21,007 nt of DNA from the NCBI GenBank assembly GCA_947475475.1, contig CANJOG010000002.1, forward strand, positions 1-21,007. Reading direction: 5' to 3'. Made by a program: the position numbers and the translations under genes. Of the stretch, positions 1 through 5,823 are shown piece by piece (positions within the stretch are counted from its first letter, which is position 1; each line of letters begins with the position of its first letter). The notes under the pieces were generated by a model. The model made no database searches, was not told the origin of the DNA, and saw only the letters and a list, made by a program, of their open reading frames with translations. The stretch is from Acetobacteraceae bacterium. GTDB taxonomy: Bacteria; Pseudomonadota; Alphaproteobacteria; Acetobacterales; Acetobacteraceae.

Positions 1-1
1 T

Positions 2-799
2 CCTCACACCATGGCATTCTGGCGCCTGGCGGTGGGCTCGCTGGTGCTGGCTTTCCTGGCACGCAAACATCTGAGGCGTGATCTGCCGATCATGCTGAAG
101 GCCTGGAAGCCGCTGCTGCTGATTTCCACGCTCGGCTATTTCGGCACGAATTTCTTCACCTATCTGGGGTTAAGCTACACCACGGCGCTGAACGGGCTTC
201 TGCTGAACTCTGTATGTCCTATCATGGTCTTTTCCATGTCGATGATTTTCGTGGGTGAGCGGGCGAGCAAGGCGCAACTGGCGGGCGTGGTGGTGTCCTT
301 GCTCGGCGTGGTGGTGATTGTCCTGCGCGGTGATGTCACGGCGCTGACCAGCTTGCAGATCAATATTGGCGATCCGATCGTGCTGCTTGCGCTCATCAGC
401 TATTGTGGCTTCACGATCGCGGTGAAGATGCGGCCGGACGTCAATACGTTCAGCTTCATGCTGGCCGGCTATGTTCCGGCGTTCTTCATGTTCATACCGG
501 CCTTTGGCTACGATCTCGCGCATGGCCAGGCGTTGGTGATCGGCTGGCAGGGTGTGGCCATCGTGCTCTGGCTGGCGCTGGTGCCGGGGATTTTCTCGTT
601 CTTCTGCTTCAATGTCGCAGTGCGGAAACTTGGCGCCAATCGGTCAGGGCTGGCGACGCATCTGATGCCGGTGTTTGGCTCGGGCCTGTCGATCACGCTG
701 CTGGGCGAGCGGTTCCAGGGCTTTCATCTCGCCGGGGTGGCGTTGATTGCGGTGGGGCTGGTACTGTCGGAAATGCGGGGGCGGCGGCGCTTGGCCTGA
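2..799 (+). CDS. EamA/DMT-family membrane transporter, 5'-truncated by the window edge
   Basis: The frame is open to the left edge. The first in-frame ATG, at 11, has no Shine-Dalgarno, and the residues after it (AFWRLAVGSLVLAFL) match the internal membrane segment that EamA proteins have after their first helix, so the true start lies outside the window. About 262 residues are visible, with roughly eight to nine hydrophobic segments. They make up most of a first EamA repeat (to about residue 105) and a second one (about 120-255). Both carry the usual pattern, for example LNGLLLNSVCPIMVFSMSMIF in repeat one and RLGANRSGLATHLMPVFG-like residues in repeat two. EamA proteins are inner-membrane drug/metabolite exporters or importers, and substrate cannot be read from sequence. 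The next gene on this strand is only a possible small ORF. Family is near certain, substrate unknown. Confidence 0.88.
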   Translation, partial: PHTMAFWRLAVGSLVLAFLARKHLRRDLPIMLKAWKPLLLISTLGYFGTNFFTYLGLSYTTALNGLLLNSVCPIMVFSMSMIFVGERASKAQLAGVVVSLLGVVVIVLRGDVTALTSLQINIGDPIVLLALISYCGFTIAVKMRPDVNTFSFMLAGYVPAFFMFIPAFGYDLAHGQALVIGWQGVAIVLWLALVPGIFSFFCFNVAVRKLGANRSGLATHLMPVFGSGLSITLLGERFQGFHLAGVALIAVGLVLSEMRGRRRLA

Positions 800-866
800 T
801 GCCTCGATGTGGCGACCTTGCGTTCGCCGCGGACCGCACTACCTCCTGATGGAGTTGGAGGTGCTC

Positions 867-980
867 ATGGCATTTGATCGCTGGATGCGCCGTTTCGGCT
901 GGCGGATCGTGCTGGTCGCGGTGACCGCAACGGTGCTGCTGCGGGCCTGGCAGGCTTGGCAGGCGCTGCCGCCGCAATGA
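867..980 (+). CDS. possible 37-residue single-span membrane protein
   Basis: The ATG at 867 has a good Shine-Dalgarno (GGAGG at 857-861, five bases upstream). The predicted peptide begins MAFDRWMRRFGWRIVLVAV and ends WQALPPQ. It has a positively charged N-terminus (R5, R8, R9, R13) followed by one hydrophobic stretch at about residues 14-26, consistent with a single inner-membrane span with the N-terminus inside. An in-frame ATG at 849 lacks a ribosome site. The ORF ends inside a stem-loop (965-989) that could end the transcript. I do not recognise a family, and a peptide this short could be a chance frame. The ribosome site, topology and hairpin together make it worth listing. Confidence 0.4.
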   Translation: MAFDRWMRRFGWRIVLVAVTATVLLRAWQAWQALPPQ

Positions 981-989
981 AGCGGCAGC
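965..989. terminator. hairpin between convergent units, possible bidirectional terminator
   Basis: GCTGCCGC (965-972) pairs perfectly with GCGGCAGC (982-989) across a nine-base loop that contains the stop codon of the small ORF. Two more pairs are possible beyond a single mismatch. It sits between the small plus-strand ORF and the minus-strand bicupin gene, 16 bases before the latter's stop codon at 1006. No T-run follows on either strand, so it would be an atypical intrinsic terminator or only a stabilising 3' structure. Confidence 0.35.
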
Positions 990-1005
990 ACCATGCTCGC
1001 AGCGA

Positions 1006-1902
1006 TCAGGGCGTGGGCGTTGCCGTCGTCAGGTAGTCATTCGGGATGCAGATTTCGGTCGTGTAGTAATCGGGCGTGAAGGCATCGACGAGATGCCGCA
1101 GCCCGGCCGGAATCACCATCACATCGCCGCGCCGCATCTTCACCTGGCCGAAGCCTTCGACGGCGATCTGCAAATAGCCGACAAAGGGGAAGAACACTTG
1201 ATCCATCGAATGGGTGTGCCAGCCTGTACCGGCGGGCGGCACGTCCTCGCCATTGACGATGCCGACCACATGAATGTGGATCAGCCCGCCGGTCGATTGT
1301 GCCGCACCCAGGTCCCGGTAGGAGAAGAACTTCCGCGGCCCGTCGCCCGGCAGATAGGAGTCCGGCCGTTCGCGGGTGATGATCGTGCCCTCGGTGGCGA
1401 TCGGGCCGGGTTCACGTCCAGCCTTACGCTCACTGGTCTCGATGCAATCCAGTGCGCCCTGGGTGGTGAATTCCATGGCTTCGAAATCGCCGGTATATTC
1501 GAAGACGCGCGGGTTGAAGTTGAAGGGCGGCATGACGACCGTGTCGCCCGGGCCGAGGATGACGGCTTCGCCAGTGCTGGTCTCCAGCCGGACGCTGCCT
1601 TCCATCACATGCAGGTAGTAGAACTCGACATCGTCGCTGATATAGGCGTCGCGCGCGCCGGCGCGGCCCCAGGCGGCGCGGATATGGCGCTGGGACATTG
1701 TGCCCTTGCTGGCGGCAGTGACGCCGACATCGCGGTATTCGAGGCCGGAGCGGCGGCTATGGCGCCAAACCCCGCCAGTGCGCGGCATGAAGGAGAAGCT
1801 GAGCGGCAGCGGGCCGTGGTGCTTCCAGTCACTGCCGGGCGGATTGTAGTGCCAATCCGTCTTGCGGCGCTGGCTGATGCGTTCGGCGTTTCCATCGGGC
1901 AT
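1006..1902 (-). CDS. bicupin protein A (paralogue of the gene at 2023-2865)
   Basis: A 298-residue protein. The start is ATG at 1902, chosen because GGAGGA lies seven bases upstream; a longer in-frame start at 1968 would run through the regulatory elements and has no ribosome site. There are two cupin beta-barrels. The N-terminal one, about residues 88-145 (YYLHVMEGSVRLET, then LGPGDTVVMPP), lacks the HxH of metal cupins. The C-terminal one, about 205-290, keeps WHTHSMDQ (H229, H231, Q235) and PAGLRH (H270), a plausible metal site. It shares most blocks with protein B, including GDGPRKFFSYR, STGG.IHIHVVGIV and the C-terminal DYLTT..PTP. Cupins include dioxygenases, isomerases and sugar-binding proteins, and nothing here fixes the reaction. 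Its neighbours suggest a role in a catabolic route. Upstream lie an FNR-like box and a hairpin covering the ribosome site, so it may have its own control. No signal peptide, so probably cytoplasmic. Confidence 0.85.
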   Translation of the reverse strand: MPDGNAERISQRRKTDWHYNPPGSDWKHHGPLPLSFSFMPRTGGVWRHSRRSGLEYRDVGVTAASKGTMSQRHIRAAWGRAGARDAYISDDVEFYYLHVMEGSVRLETSTGEAVILGPGDTVVMPPFNFNPRVFEYTGDFEAMEFTTQGALDCIETSERKAGREPGPIATEGTIITRERPDSYLPGDGPRKFFSYRDLGAAQSTGGLIHIHVVGIVNGEDVPPAGTGWHTHSMDQVFFPFVGYLQIAVEGFGQVKMRRGDVMVIPAGLRHLVDAFTPDYYTTEICIPNDYLTTATPTP

Positions 1903-1909
1903 GGTTAAT

Positions 1910-1928
1910 TCCTCCAAGTTTGGGAGGA
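1910..1928 (-). promoter_or_regulatory. Shine-Dalgarno-sequestering hairpin before bicupin A
   Basis: On the minus strand TCCTCC (1928-1923) can pair with GGAGGA (1915-1910) across the seven-base loop CAAACTT. GGAGGA is the Shine-Dalgarno of the ATG at 1902. Any transcript that starts upstream of about 1928 would carry this anti-Shine-Dalgarno and could hide the ribosome site. The pairing is read directly; a regulatory role is inference. Confidence 0.5.
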
Positions 1929-1954
1929 GTTTGCCGCAAAAGACCGGCCCCGCC

Positions 1955-1968
1955 TTGATCCAGGTCAA
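1955..1968 (-). promoter_or_regulatory. FNR/FixK/ANR-like operator upstream of bicupin A
   Basis: TTGATCCAGGTCAA matches the CRP/FNR-family consensus TTGAT-N4-ATCAA at nine of ten specified bases. GTCAA half-sites are common in natural ANR/DNR-type sites. The centre is 1961.5. A class II activated start (site at -41.5) would begin at about 1920, giving an 18-base leader that still holds the Shine-Dalgarno. The matching -10 region (AAACTC or CAAACT) is weak, as is usual for activator-dependent promoters. It would place bicupin A under oxygen- or nitric-oxide-responsive control. No regulator gene is in the window. Confidence 0.5.
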
Positions 1969-1978
1969 TCGTTCTGGC

Positions 1979-2010
1979 GGAATCCTGGCCCTATGCGAGG
2001 CCAGGATTCC
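1979..2010 (-). terminator. perfect 12-bp hairpin behind bicupin B
   Basis: GGAATCCTGGCC (1979-1990) and GGCCAGGATTCC (1999-2010) are perfect reverse complements separated by an eight-base loop. It begins 12 bases after the stop codon of the minus-strand gene at 2023-2865, where a terminator is expected. No T-run follows on the minus strand (the next bases are GCCAGAACG), so it may be a U-less terminator, an RNA 3'-end stabiliser or a protein-binding palindrome. The structure is certain, the function is not. Confidence 0.55.
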
Positions 2011-2022
2011 TGCGCCAGGGAC

Positions 2023-2865
2023 TCAGGGAGTGGGGGCCGGGGTGGTGAGATAGTCGGTCGGGATGCAGACCTCGTTGGTCGTGTAATCCAGGCTGAATTC
2101 GGTGACATTGTGGCGCAGCCCGGCCGGGATCGCCATGGCATCGCCGCGCCGCAGCCGGACCTTGCCGAAACCCTCAACGGCGATGTCGAGGAAGCCGGTG
2201 AAGGGTGTCCAGAACTGGTCCATCGAATGGGTGTGCCAGCCGGTGCCACCGGGCGGGGTATCGACGATGCCGACCACATGGATATGGATGCGCCCGCCAG
2301 TGGATTGGGTGGCGCCGAGATTGCGGTAGGAGAAGAACTTCCGCGGCCCGTCGCCGGTGACATAGGATTCCGGCACGTCGCGGCTGATGATCTGGCCTTC
2401 CGTGGAGAGCGGGCCAGGCTCGTGGCCGATGCGGCGCTCGTTGGTTTCGATCAGTTCGAGCGCGCCTCGGGAGGTGAATTCCATCGCCTCGAAATCCGCG
2501 GAATAGGCGAACACATCTTGGCGCAGATTGAACGCGGGCATGACCAGCGAATCGCCGCGCTTGAGGACGATAGTATCGCCCTTATCGGTCTGCAGCTTCA
2601 CCTCGCCGTCCATGACGTGGAGGTAGTAGAAGTCGATATCGTCGGAATACCAGCCGCCGCGCTGGCCGGGCTTGCCGTTTGCACGCAGATGGATGTTGCT
2701 CAGCACCCCGTCACTCGCCGCGTGCAGTCCCACATCGCGGGCGAGCAGGCCGGAGCGCATGCGGCGCCAGGTGCCGCCGGTGCGTGGCATGAACATGAAT
2801 TTCAGCGGCAGCGGGCCGGTGTGAATCCAGTTCTGTCCAGTCGTGCTCTGCGTGTCGTTCGGCAT
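2023..2865 (-). CDS. bicupin protein B (paralogue of the gene at 1006-1902)
   Basis: A 280-residue protein. ATG at 2865 is preceded by AGAGGA about eight bases away. Two cupin barrels: the N-terminal one, about residues 75-132 (YYLHVMDGEVKLQT, KRGDSLVMPAFN), lacks metal-ligand histidines. The C-terminal one, about 190-270, has WHTHSMDQ (H211, H213, Q217) and PAGLRH (H252). It is a clear paralogue of protein A, missing A's first dozen or so residues and a short insertion near GIV (VDTPPGGTGW versus a longer loop). Both end in DYLTT followed by a PTP tail. It diverges from the CoA-transferase gene across a 209-base region with a perfect 15-bp palindrome, so the two may share a regulator. Catalytic role unknown; it could be a dioxygenase-like, isomerase-like or ligand-binding cupin. 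Probably cytoplasmic. Confidence 0.85.
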   Translation of the reverse strand: MPNDTQSTTGQNWIHTGPLPLKFMFMPRTGGTWRRMRSGLLARDVGLHAASDGVLSNIHLRANGKPGQRGGWYSDDIDFYYLHVMDGEVKLQTDKGDTIVLKRGDSLVMPAFNLRQDVFAYSADFEAMEFTSRGALELIETNERRIGHEPGPLSTEGQIISRDVPESYVTGDGPRKFFSYRNLGATQSTGGRIHIHVVGIVDTPPGGTGWHTHSMDQFWTPFTGFLDIAVEGFGKVRLRRGDAMAIPAGLRHNVTEFSLDYTTNEVCIPTDYLTTPAPTP

Positions 2866-2939
2866 GATGACGTCCTCTGGCCTGTGCGCTGGGCTCTGCG
2901 CCTTGTTCTTGTCCGGTTCTGGTGGGGCAAATCTAGGCG

Positions 2940-2954
2940 AAGCGCCCGGCGCTT
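2940..2954. promoter_or_regulatory. 15-bp perfect palindrome, candidate operator in a divergent promoter region
   Basis: AAGCGCC-C-GGCGCTT is a perfect inverted repeat with a single central base. It lies in the 209 bases (2866-3074) between the divergent bicupin B and CoA-transferase starts. The rest of that region shows no ORF. On the minus strand a weak TAGATT at 2936-2931 lies just downstream of the palindrome and could be a -10, so a bound protein would overlap the promoter. No regulator gene is visible in the window. Confidence 0.4.
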
Positions 2955-3002
2955 GCCAGCCTTCCTCGCGCGGGGAGGCGCTTCTGGGACTGGAAAGCCG
3001 GA

Positions 3003-3031
3003 TTGTCGGGGCGCCTGGCCGCCCATAGAGT
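3003..3031 (+). promoter_or_regulatory. candidate sigma-70 type promoter for the CoA-transferase gene
   Basis: TTGTCG (3003-3008) and TAGAGT (3026-3031) are separated by 17 bases, each matching four of six consensus positions. It would give a leader of about 35-40 bases before the ATG at 3075. This is a visual match only. Confidence 0.25.
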
Positions 3032-3074
3032 TGCGGACCCGCCCGGCCCGCTCCGGCAACAACGAGGAAATGCC

Positions 3075-4268
3075 ATGACCATCCCCAAATCCGTCTTCGC
3101 GGGCATCCGCGTGCTCGATGTCGGCCATATTGTCGCCGGCCCCATCGCGGCCTCCATGATGGCGGATTTTGGCGCCGATGTGCTCAAGATCGAGCGGCCG
3201 GGGGTGGGTGATCCGCTGCGTGCGCAATACCAGAAGGATGGCGTCGGCATGCATTTCACCGTTGAGGGGCGGAACAAGAAATCCATCACGTTGGATTTGA
3301 AGAAGCCCGAGGGGCGAGAAATCTTCCTGAAATTGGCCGCGCAATCCGATGTGGTGATGGAGAATTTCCGCCCCGGAGTGATGGAGCGTCTGGGCCTTGG
3401 CTGGGAGGAGTTGAAAGCGGTCAATCCGCGGCTGATTTTCTGCCGTCTCTCCGGCTATGGCCAGTATGGCCCCTATGCCCATAAGCGTGCCTATGGCCGC
3501 ATCGGCGAGGCCTTTGGCGGCTTCACCTTCATCACCGGCGAGACCGATGGCCCGCCGCTGCATTCGCAGATGTCGCTGGGCGATACGGTGGCCGGCATGC
3601 TGGCCTGCCAGGGCATCATGATGGCGCTCTACTGGCGCGATGCGCAGGGCGGCGGTGTGGGCCAGGTGATCGATATGGGCCTCTATGAGGGGCTCTACCG
3701 CCTGATCGAGCAGCAGGTGATCGTGCCAGACCAGACCGGCAAGCCGATCGAGCGGCAGGGCAATCAGCATCGCTGGATGCCCTATGTCTGCGCCTATGAG
3801 ACCAAGGACGGGCGGTATTTCTCGGTCTCGGCCGCGACGATGAAAAGCGCGCTGGATGTATTGCGCGCCATGGGGCTGGAGAATGACGACCGCTTCAACG
3901 ACCTGACACGCTGCCGCGAGAATTTCGCCGCCTATCGCGCGACGGCGACTGCGTGGATGGCGAGCCACACGCTGGAGGAAGTCGAAGCGGCCTTCGATAA
4001 ATACGAGGCACCCGGCACGCCGGTGATGAGTGGCGCGGATCTGATGGTGCATCCGCATCTGCTGGCGCGCGACATGGTCATCACCATGCCGGACCCCGAT
4101 CTTGGCCCGGTGCGCATGCAGGGCATTGTGCCGAAGCTTTCAGAAACACCTGGCCATGTCGATCATGTCGGCCAGCGCATCGGCGAGTCCAATGATTCGG
4201 TCTATGCCGGCGTGCTCGGCATGAGCGCCGAGCAGATCGCGAAACTGCGCGCAGACGGCGTGATCTGA
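3075..4268 (+). CDS. CaiB/BaiF class III CoA-transferase
   Basis: A 397-residue protein, the usual length for family III CoA-transferases. The start is ATG at 3075 with GAGGAAA upstream; an in-frame ATG at 3003 has no ribosome site and adds non-family residues. The N-terminus carries the family pattern GIRVLDVGHIVAGPIAASMMADFGADVLKIERP (residues 10-42, shown in part). NKKSITLDLKKPEGREIF is at about 68-84 and VVMENFRPGVMERLGLG at 93-109. The catalytic aspartate matches D170 in SLGDTVAG (Asp169 in formyl-CoA transferase), and GQVIDMGLYEG follows at 196-206. Such enzymes move CoA between two carboxylic acids in the cytoplasm through aspartyl-CoA and acyl anhydride intermediates. Here it would activate the substrate acid of the surrounding cluster. 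Donor and acceptor cannot be read. It stands alone on its strand, convergent with the aldolase-family gene. Confidence 0.93.
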   Translation: MTIPKSVFAGIRVLDVGHIVAGPIAASMMADFGADVLKIERPGVGDPLRAQYQKDGVGMHFTVEGRNKKSITLDLKKPEGREIFLKLAAQSDVVMENFRPGVMERLGLGWEELKAVNPRLIFCRLSGYGQYGPYAHKRAYGRIGEAFGGFTFITGETDGPPLHSQMSLGDTVAGMLACQGIMMALYWRDAQGGGVGQVIDMGLYEGLYRLIEQQVIVPDQTGKPIERQGNQHRWMPYVCAYETKDGRYFSVSAATMKSALDVLRAMGLENDDRFNDLTRCRENFAAYRATATAWMASHTLEEVEAAFDKYEAPGTPVMSGADLMVHPHLLARDMVITMPDPDLGPVRMQGIVPKLSETPGHVDHVGQRIGESNDSVYAGVLGMSAEQIAKLRADGVI

Positions 4269-4278
4269 TTTAGTCTTT

Positions 4279-4300
4279 GTCCTATTAGTCTTTATAGGAC
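4279..4300. terminator. hairpin at the convergent end of the CoA-transferase and aldolase-family genes
   Basis: GTCCTAT (4279-4285) pairs perfectly with ATAGGAC (4294-4300) over an eight-base loop. It starts 11 bases after the CoA-transferase stop and includes the stop codon of the convergent gene. A direct repeat TTAGTCTTT also occurs here (4270-4278 and 4285-4293). No T-run follows on either side, so termination is only possible, not shown. Confidence 0.4.
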
Positions 4301-5082
4301 GGCTCGTCGCGGTCCAGCATGCGGAGCAAGGCGGGCCATTCCAGTTCGCCGCTCATCGCCGTGCCCGGGCCGTTGGGGCCGTTCTCGAAGATGTCGCGCG
4401 TGCGCAGCATGACCTCGCGCGGCGGGTAATACGGCTCGGCGCCAGCCTGCATGACGTCAATCTGGATGCGGCAGGCATTCTCGAAGAAATAAGCGATGTT
4501 GAAGGCATCCGCGATCGAGGTGCCGCAATAGAGCATGCCGTGATTGCGCAGGACCATGACCTTGTTGATGGGGCCGAGGTCGCGCAGCAGGACGGGGCGT
4601 TCCTCGTCGAACAGCGCCACGGCCTGGTAGTCGTGATAGGAGACGCGATCGTAGAAGCGCATCGCGGTCTGGGTGAGCGGCAGCAGGCCGCTTTTCATCG
4701 CCGAGACCGCGGTGCTGGCACGAGCGTGGTTATGCAGCACGCAATGGATATCCGGGCGTCCCTGATGCACGGTGGAATGGATCAGGTAGCCGGCATTGTT
4801 GATACCGTAAGACGTGTCTGGCCGCAGCACGACATTGCCGGCGAGATCGATTTTGTAGAGGCTGGAAGCCTTGATTTCCGGATACATCAGCCCATAGGCA
4901 TTGATCAGGATATGATCCGGACTGCCCGGCACGCGCGCGGTGATGTGGTTGTAGATCATGTCGCTCATGCCATAGCGCGCCATCAGCCGGTAGCAGGCGG
5001 CGAGGTCCACGCGCATCTTCCACTCGGCCTCATCGACCTGGTCCCTGACCGGCTTGAACTGGATGATTCCGGGCTTGTTCAC
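4285..5082 (-). CDS. class II aldolase/adducin-family protein
   Basis: A 265-residue protein starting at GTG 5082, chosen for a GGAGG five bases upstream. An ATG at 5172 in the same frame has no ribosome site and adds 30 untypical residues. The class II aldolase/adducin fold is seen in RVDLAACYRLMARYGMSDMIYNHITARVPG (about residues 24-53, shown in pieces), the metal histidines H117 and H119 of LHNHARAS, and H181 in RNHGMLYCG. Aligned by eye with L-fuculose-phosphate aldolase, the catalytic Glu73 position falls on Gly/Ala in YGINNAGYLIH (residues 92-102). A true retro-aldol reaction is therefore doubtful; decarboxylase, isomerase or other roles are known or proposed in this family. It is cytoplasmic. 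It diverges from the VOC-led operon across a 124-base gap, which suggests shared regulation. Confidence 0.88.
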   Translation of the reverse strand: MNKPGIIQFKPVRDQVDEAEWKMRVDLAACYRLMARYGMSDMIYNHITARVPGSPDHILINAYGLMYPEIKASSLYKIDLAGNVVLRPDTSYGINNAGYLIHSTVHQGRPDIHCVLHNHARASTAVSAMKSGLLPLTQTAMRFYDRVSYHDYQAVALFDEERPVLLRDLGPINKVMVLRNHGMLYCGTSIADAFNIAYFFENACRIQIDVMQAGAEPYYPPREVMLRTRDIFENGPNGPGTAMSGELEWPALLRMLDRDEPSYKD

Positions 5083-5094
5083 GCTTGCCTCCAA

Positions 5095-5119
5095 GGCTTG
5101 ATTGATCGCGGGCTTGATT
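5095..5119. repeat. 9-bp direct repeats in a divergent promoter region
   Basis: GGCTTGATT occurs at 5095-5103 and again at 5111-5119, 16 bases apart start to start. The repeats lie in the 124-base space between the divergent aldolase-family and VOC genes. They could be tandem regulator sites. I could not find a convincing -35/-10 pair in either direction. Confidence 0.35.
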
Positions 5120-5206
5120 TCTTGACGATCCACCGATTGAGCTTGGCCTCCATCCGGGCGAAGATCAACCATGCGCCGCAGAGCGCCAGGATCAGGAGGA
5201 TGCCTT

Positions 5207-5821
5207 ATGCCGGACACCCAGCCCGCCCCCAGACTGCCACCGGCACTGCGCGGGATTTGCCGCGTCGCACAATGGGGCTTCGTCGTGCATGACCTCGAAG
5301 CGGCAATGCTGCATTGGGCGGAGGTGTTTGGCGTCGGCCCCTGGGTGCATGTGGAGCAGGTCACGCGCGGCTACACCTTCACCCATCGTGGAGCCCCGAC
5401 CGATCCGGACTTGCGTGTGGCCTTCAGCTATTTCGGCGAAACTCAGATCGAGCTGATCCAGCAGATCAATGATGCGCCCACGCCCTATCGCGAGTTCCTT
5501 GCGGACGGGCGGGAGGGGATGCAGCATCTCGCCATGTGGGCGGAGGATTATGACACAGCCGTCGCCGGGGTGCGGGCGGCGGGGTACGAGCCGGTCTATG
5601 AATTTGTCTCCAATTCCGGCGGCAGGCCCACCGCCTATTATTCGGCGCCGGACTCGTTCGGCGTGATGCTCGAACTGGGCGAGGCGGCCCCTGGCCGTAT
5701 GGCGACCTACGGGCTGATCCGCGCCCTGGCGGAACGTTGGGACGGCACCACCCCTGTCCGCCGTTACCGAAACATGGCAGAGTTCATCGCGGAACAGACA
5801 ATTTCCACTCAGGGAGGATAA
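5207..5821 (+). CDS. VOC (glyoxalase/epimerase fold) metalloprotein 1
   Basis: A 204-residue protein. ATG at 5207 has an ideal AGGAGG (5194-5199) seven bases upstream; an ATG at 5171 has none. One VOC module of two beta-alpha-beta-beta-beta units spans about residues 20-160: WGFVVHDLEAAM, then QIELIQQ, GREGMQHLAMWAEDY and FGVMLELGE. The four ligand positions read Gln22, Glu82, His107 and Glu156, the same set as human glyoxalase I. The family covers glyoxalases, methylmalonyl-CoA epimerase, ring-cleavage dioxygenases and others, and the reaction is not determined. A C-terminal helix (about 165-200) with RRYRNMAEFIAEQ is shared with its downstream paralogue. It is the first gene of a five-gene operon; only two bases separate it from the next start. 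Cytoplasmic. Confidence 0.85.
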   Translation: MPDTQPAPRLPPALRGICRVAQWGFVVHDLEAAMLHWAEVFGVGPWVHVEQVTRGYTFTHRGAPTDPDLRVAFSYFGETQIELIQQINDAPTPYREFLADGREGMQHLAMWAEDYDTAVAGVRAAGYEPVYEFVSNSGGRPTAYYSAPDSFGVMLELGEAAPGRMATYGLIRALAERWDGTTPVRRYRNMAEFIAEQTISTQGG

Positions 5822-5823
5822 TC

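Noticed and set aside
1930..1940. Short palindrome TTTGC-C-GCAAA upstream of bicupin A
   Set aside because: The arms are only five bases and such dyads are frequent by chance; listed here only because it lies between the FNR-like box and the start.
1903..1968. Earlier in-frame start for bicupin A
   Set aside because: It would read through the FNR-like box and the hairpin, and has no ribosome site, whereas 1902 has an excellent one.
3003..3074. Earlier in-frame ATG for the CoA-transferase
   Set aside because: It has no ribosome site, and the extra residues are not family-like and overlap the putative promoter.
2802..4058. Long open frame on the minus strand opposite the CoA-transferase gene
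   Set aside because: It has no family motifs and is composed of residues expected from the reverse of GC-rich coding DNA; the plus-strand gene has clear family motifs.
5083..5206. Promoter search around TTGACG (about 5122) in the divergent gap
   Set aside because: No acceptable -10 at 16-19 bases on either strand.
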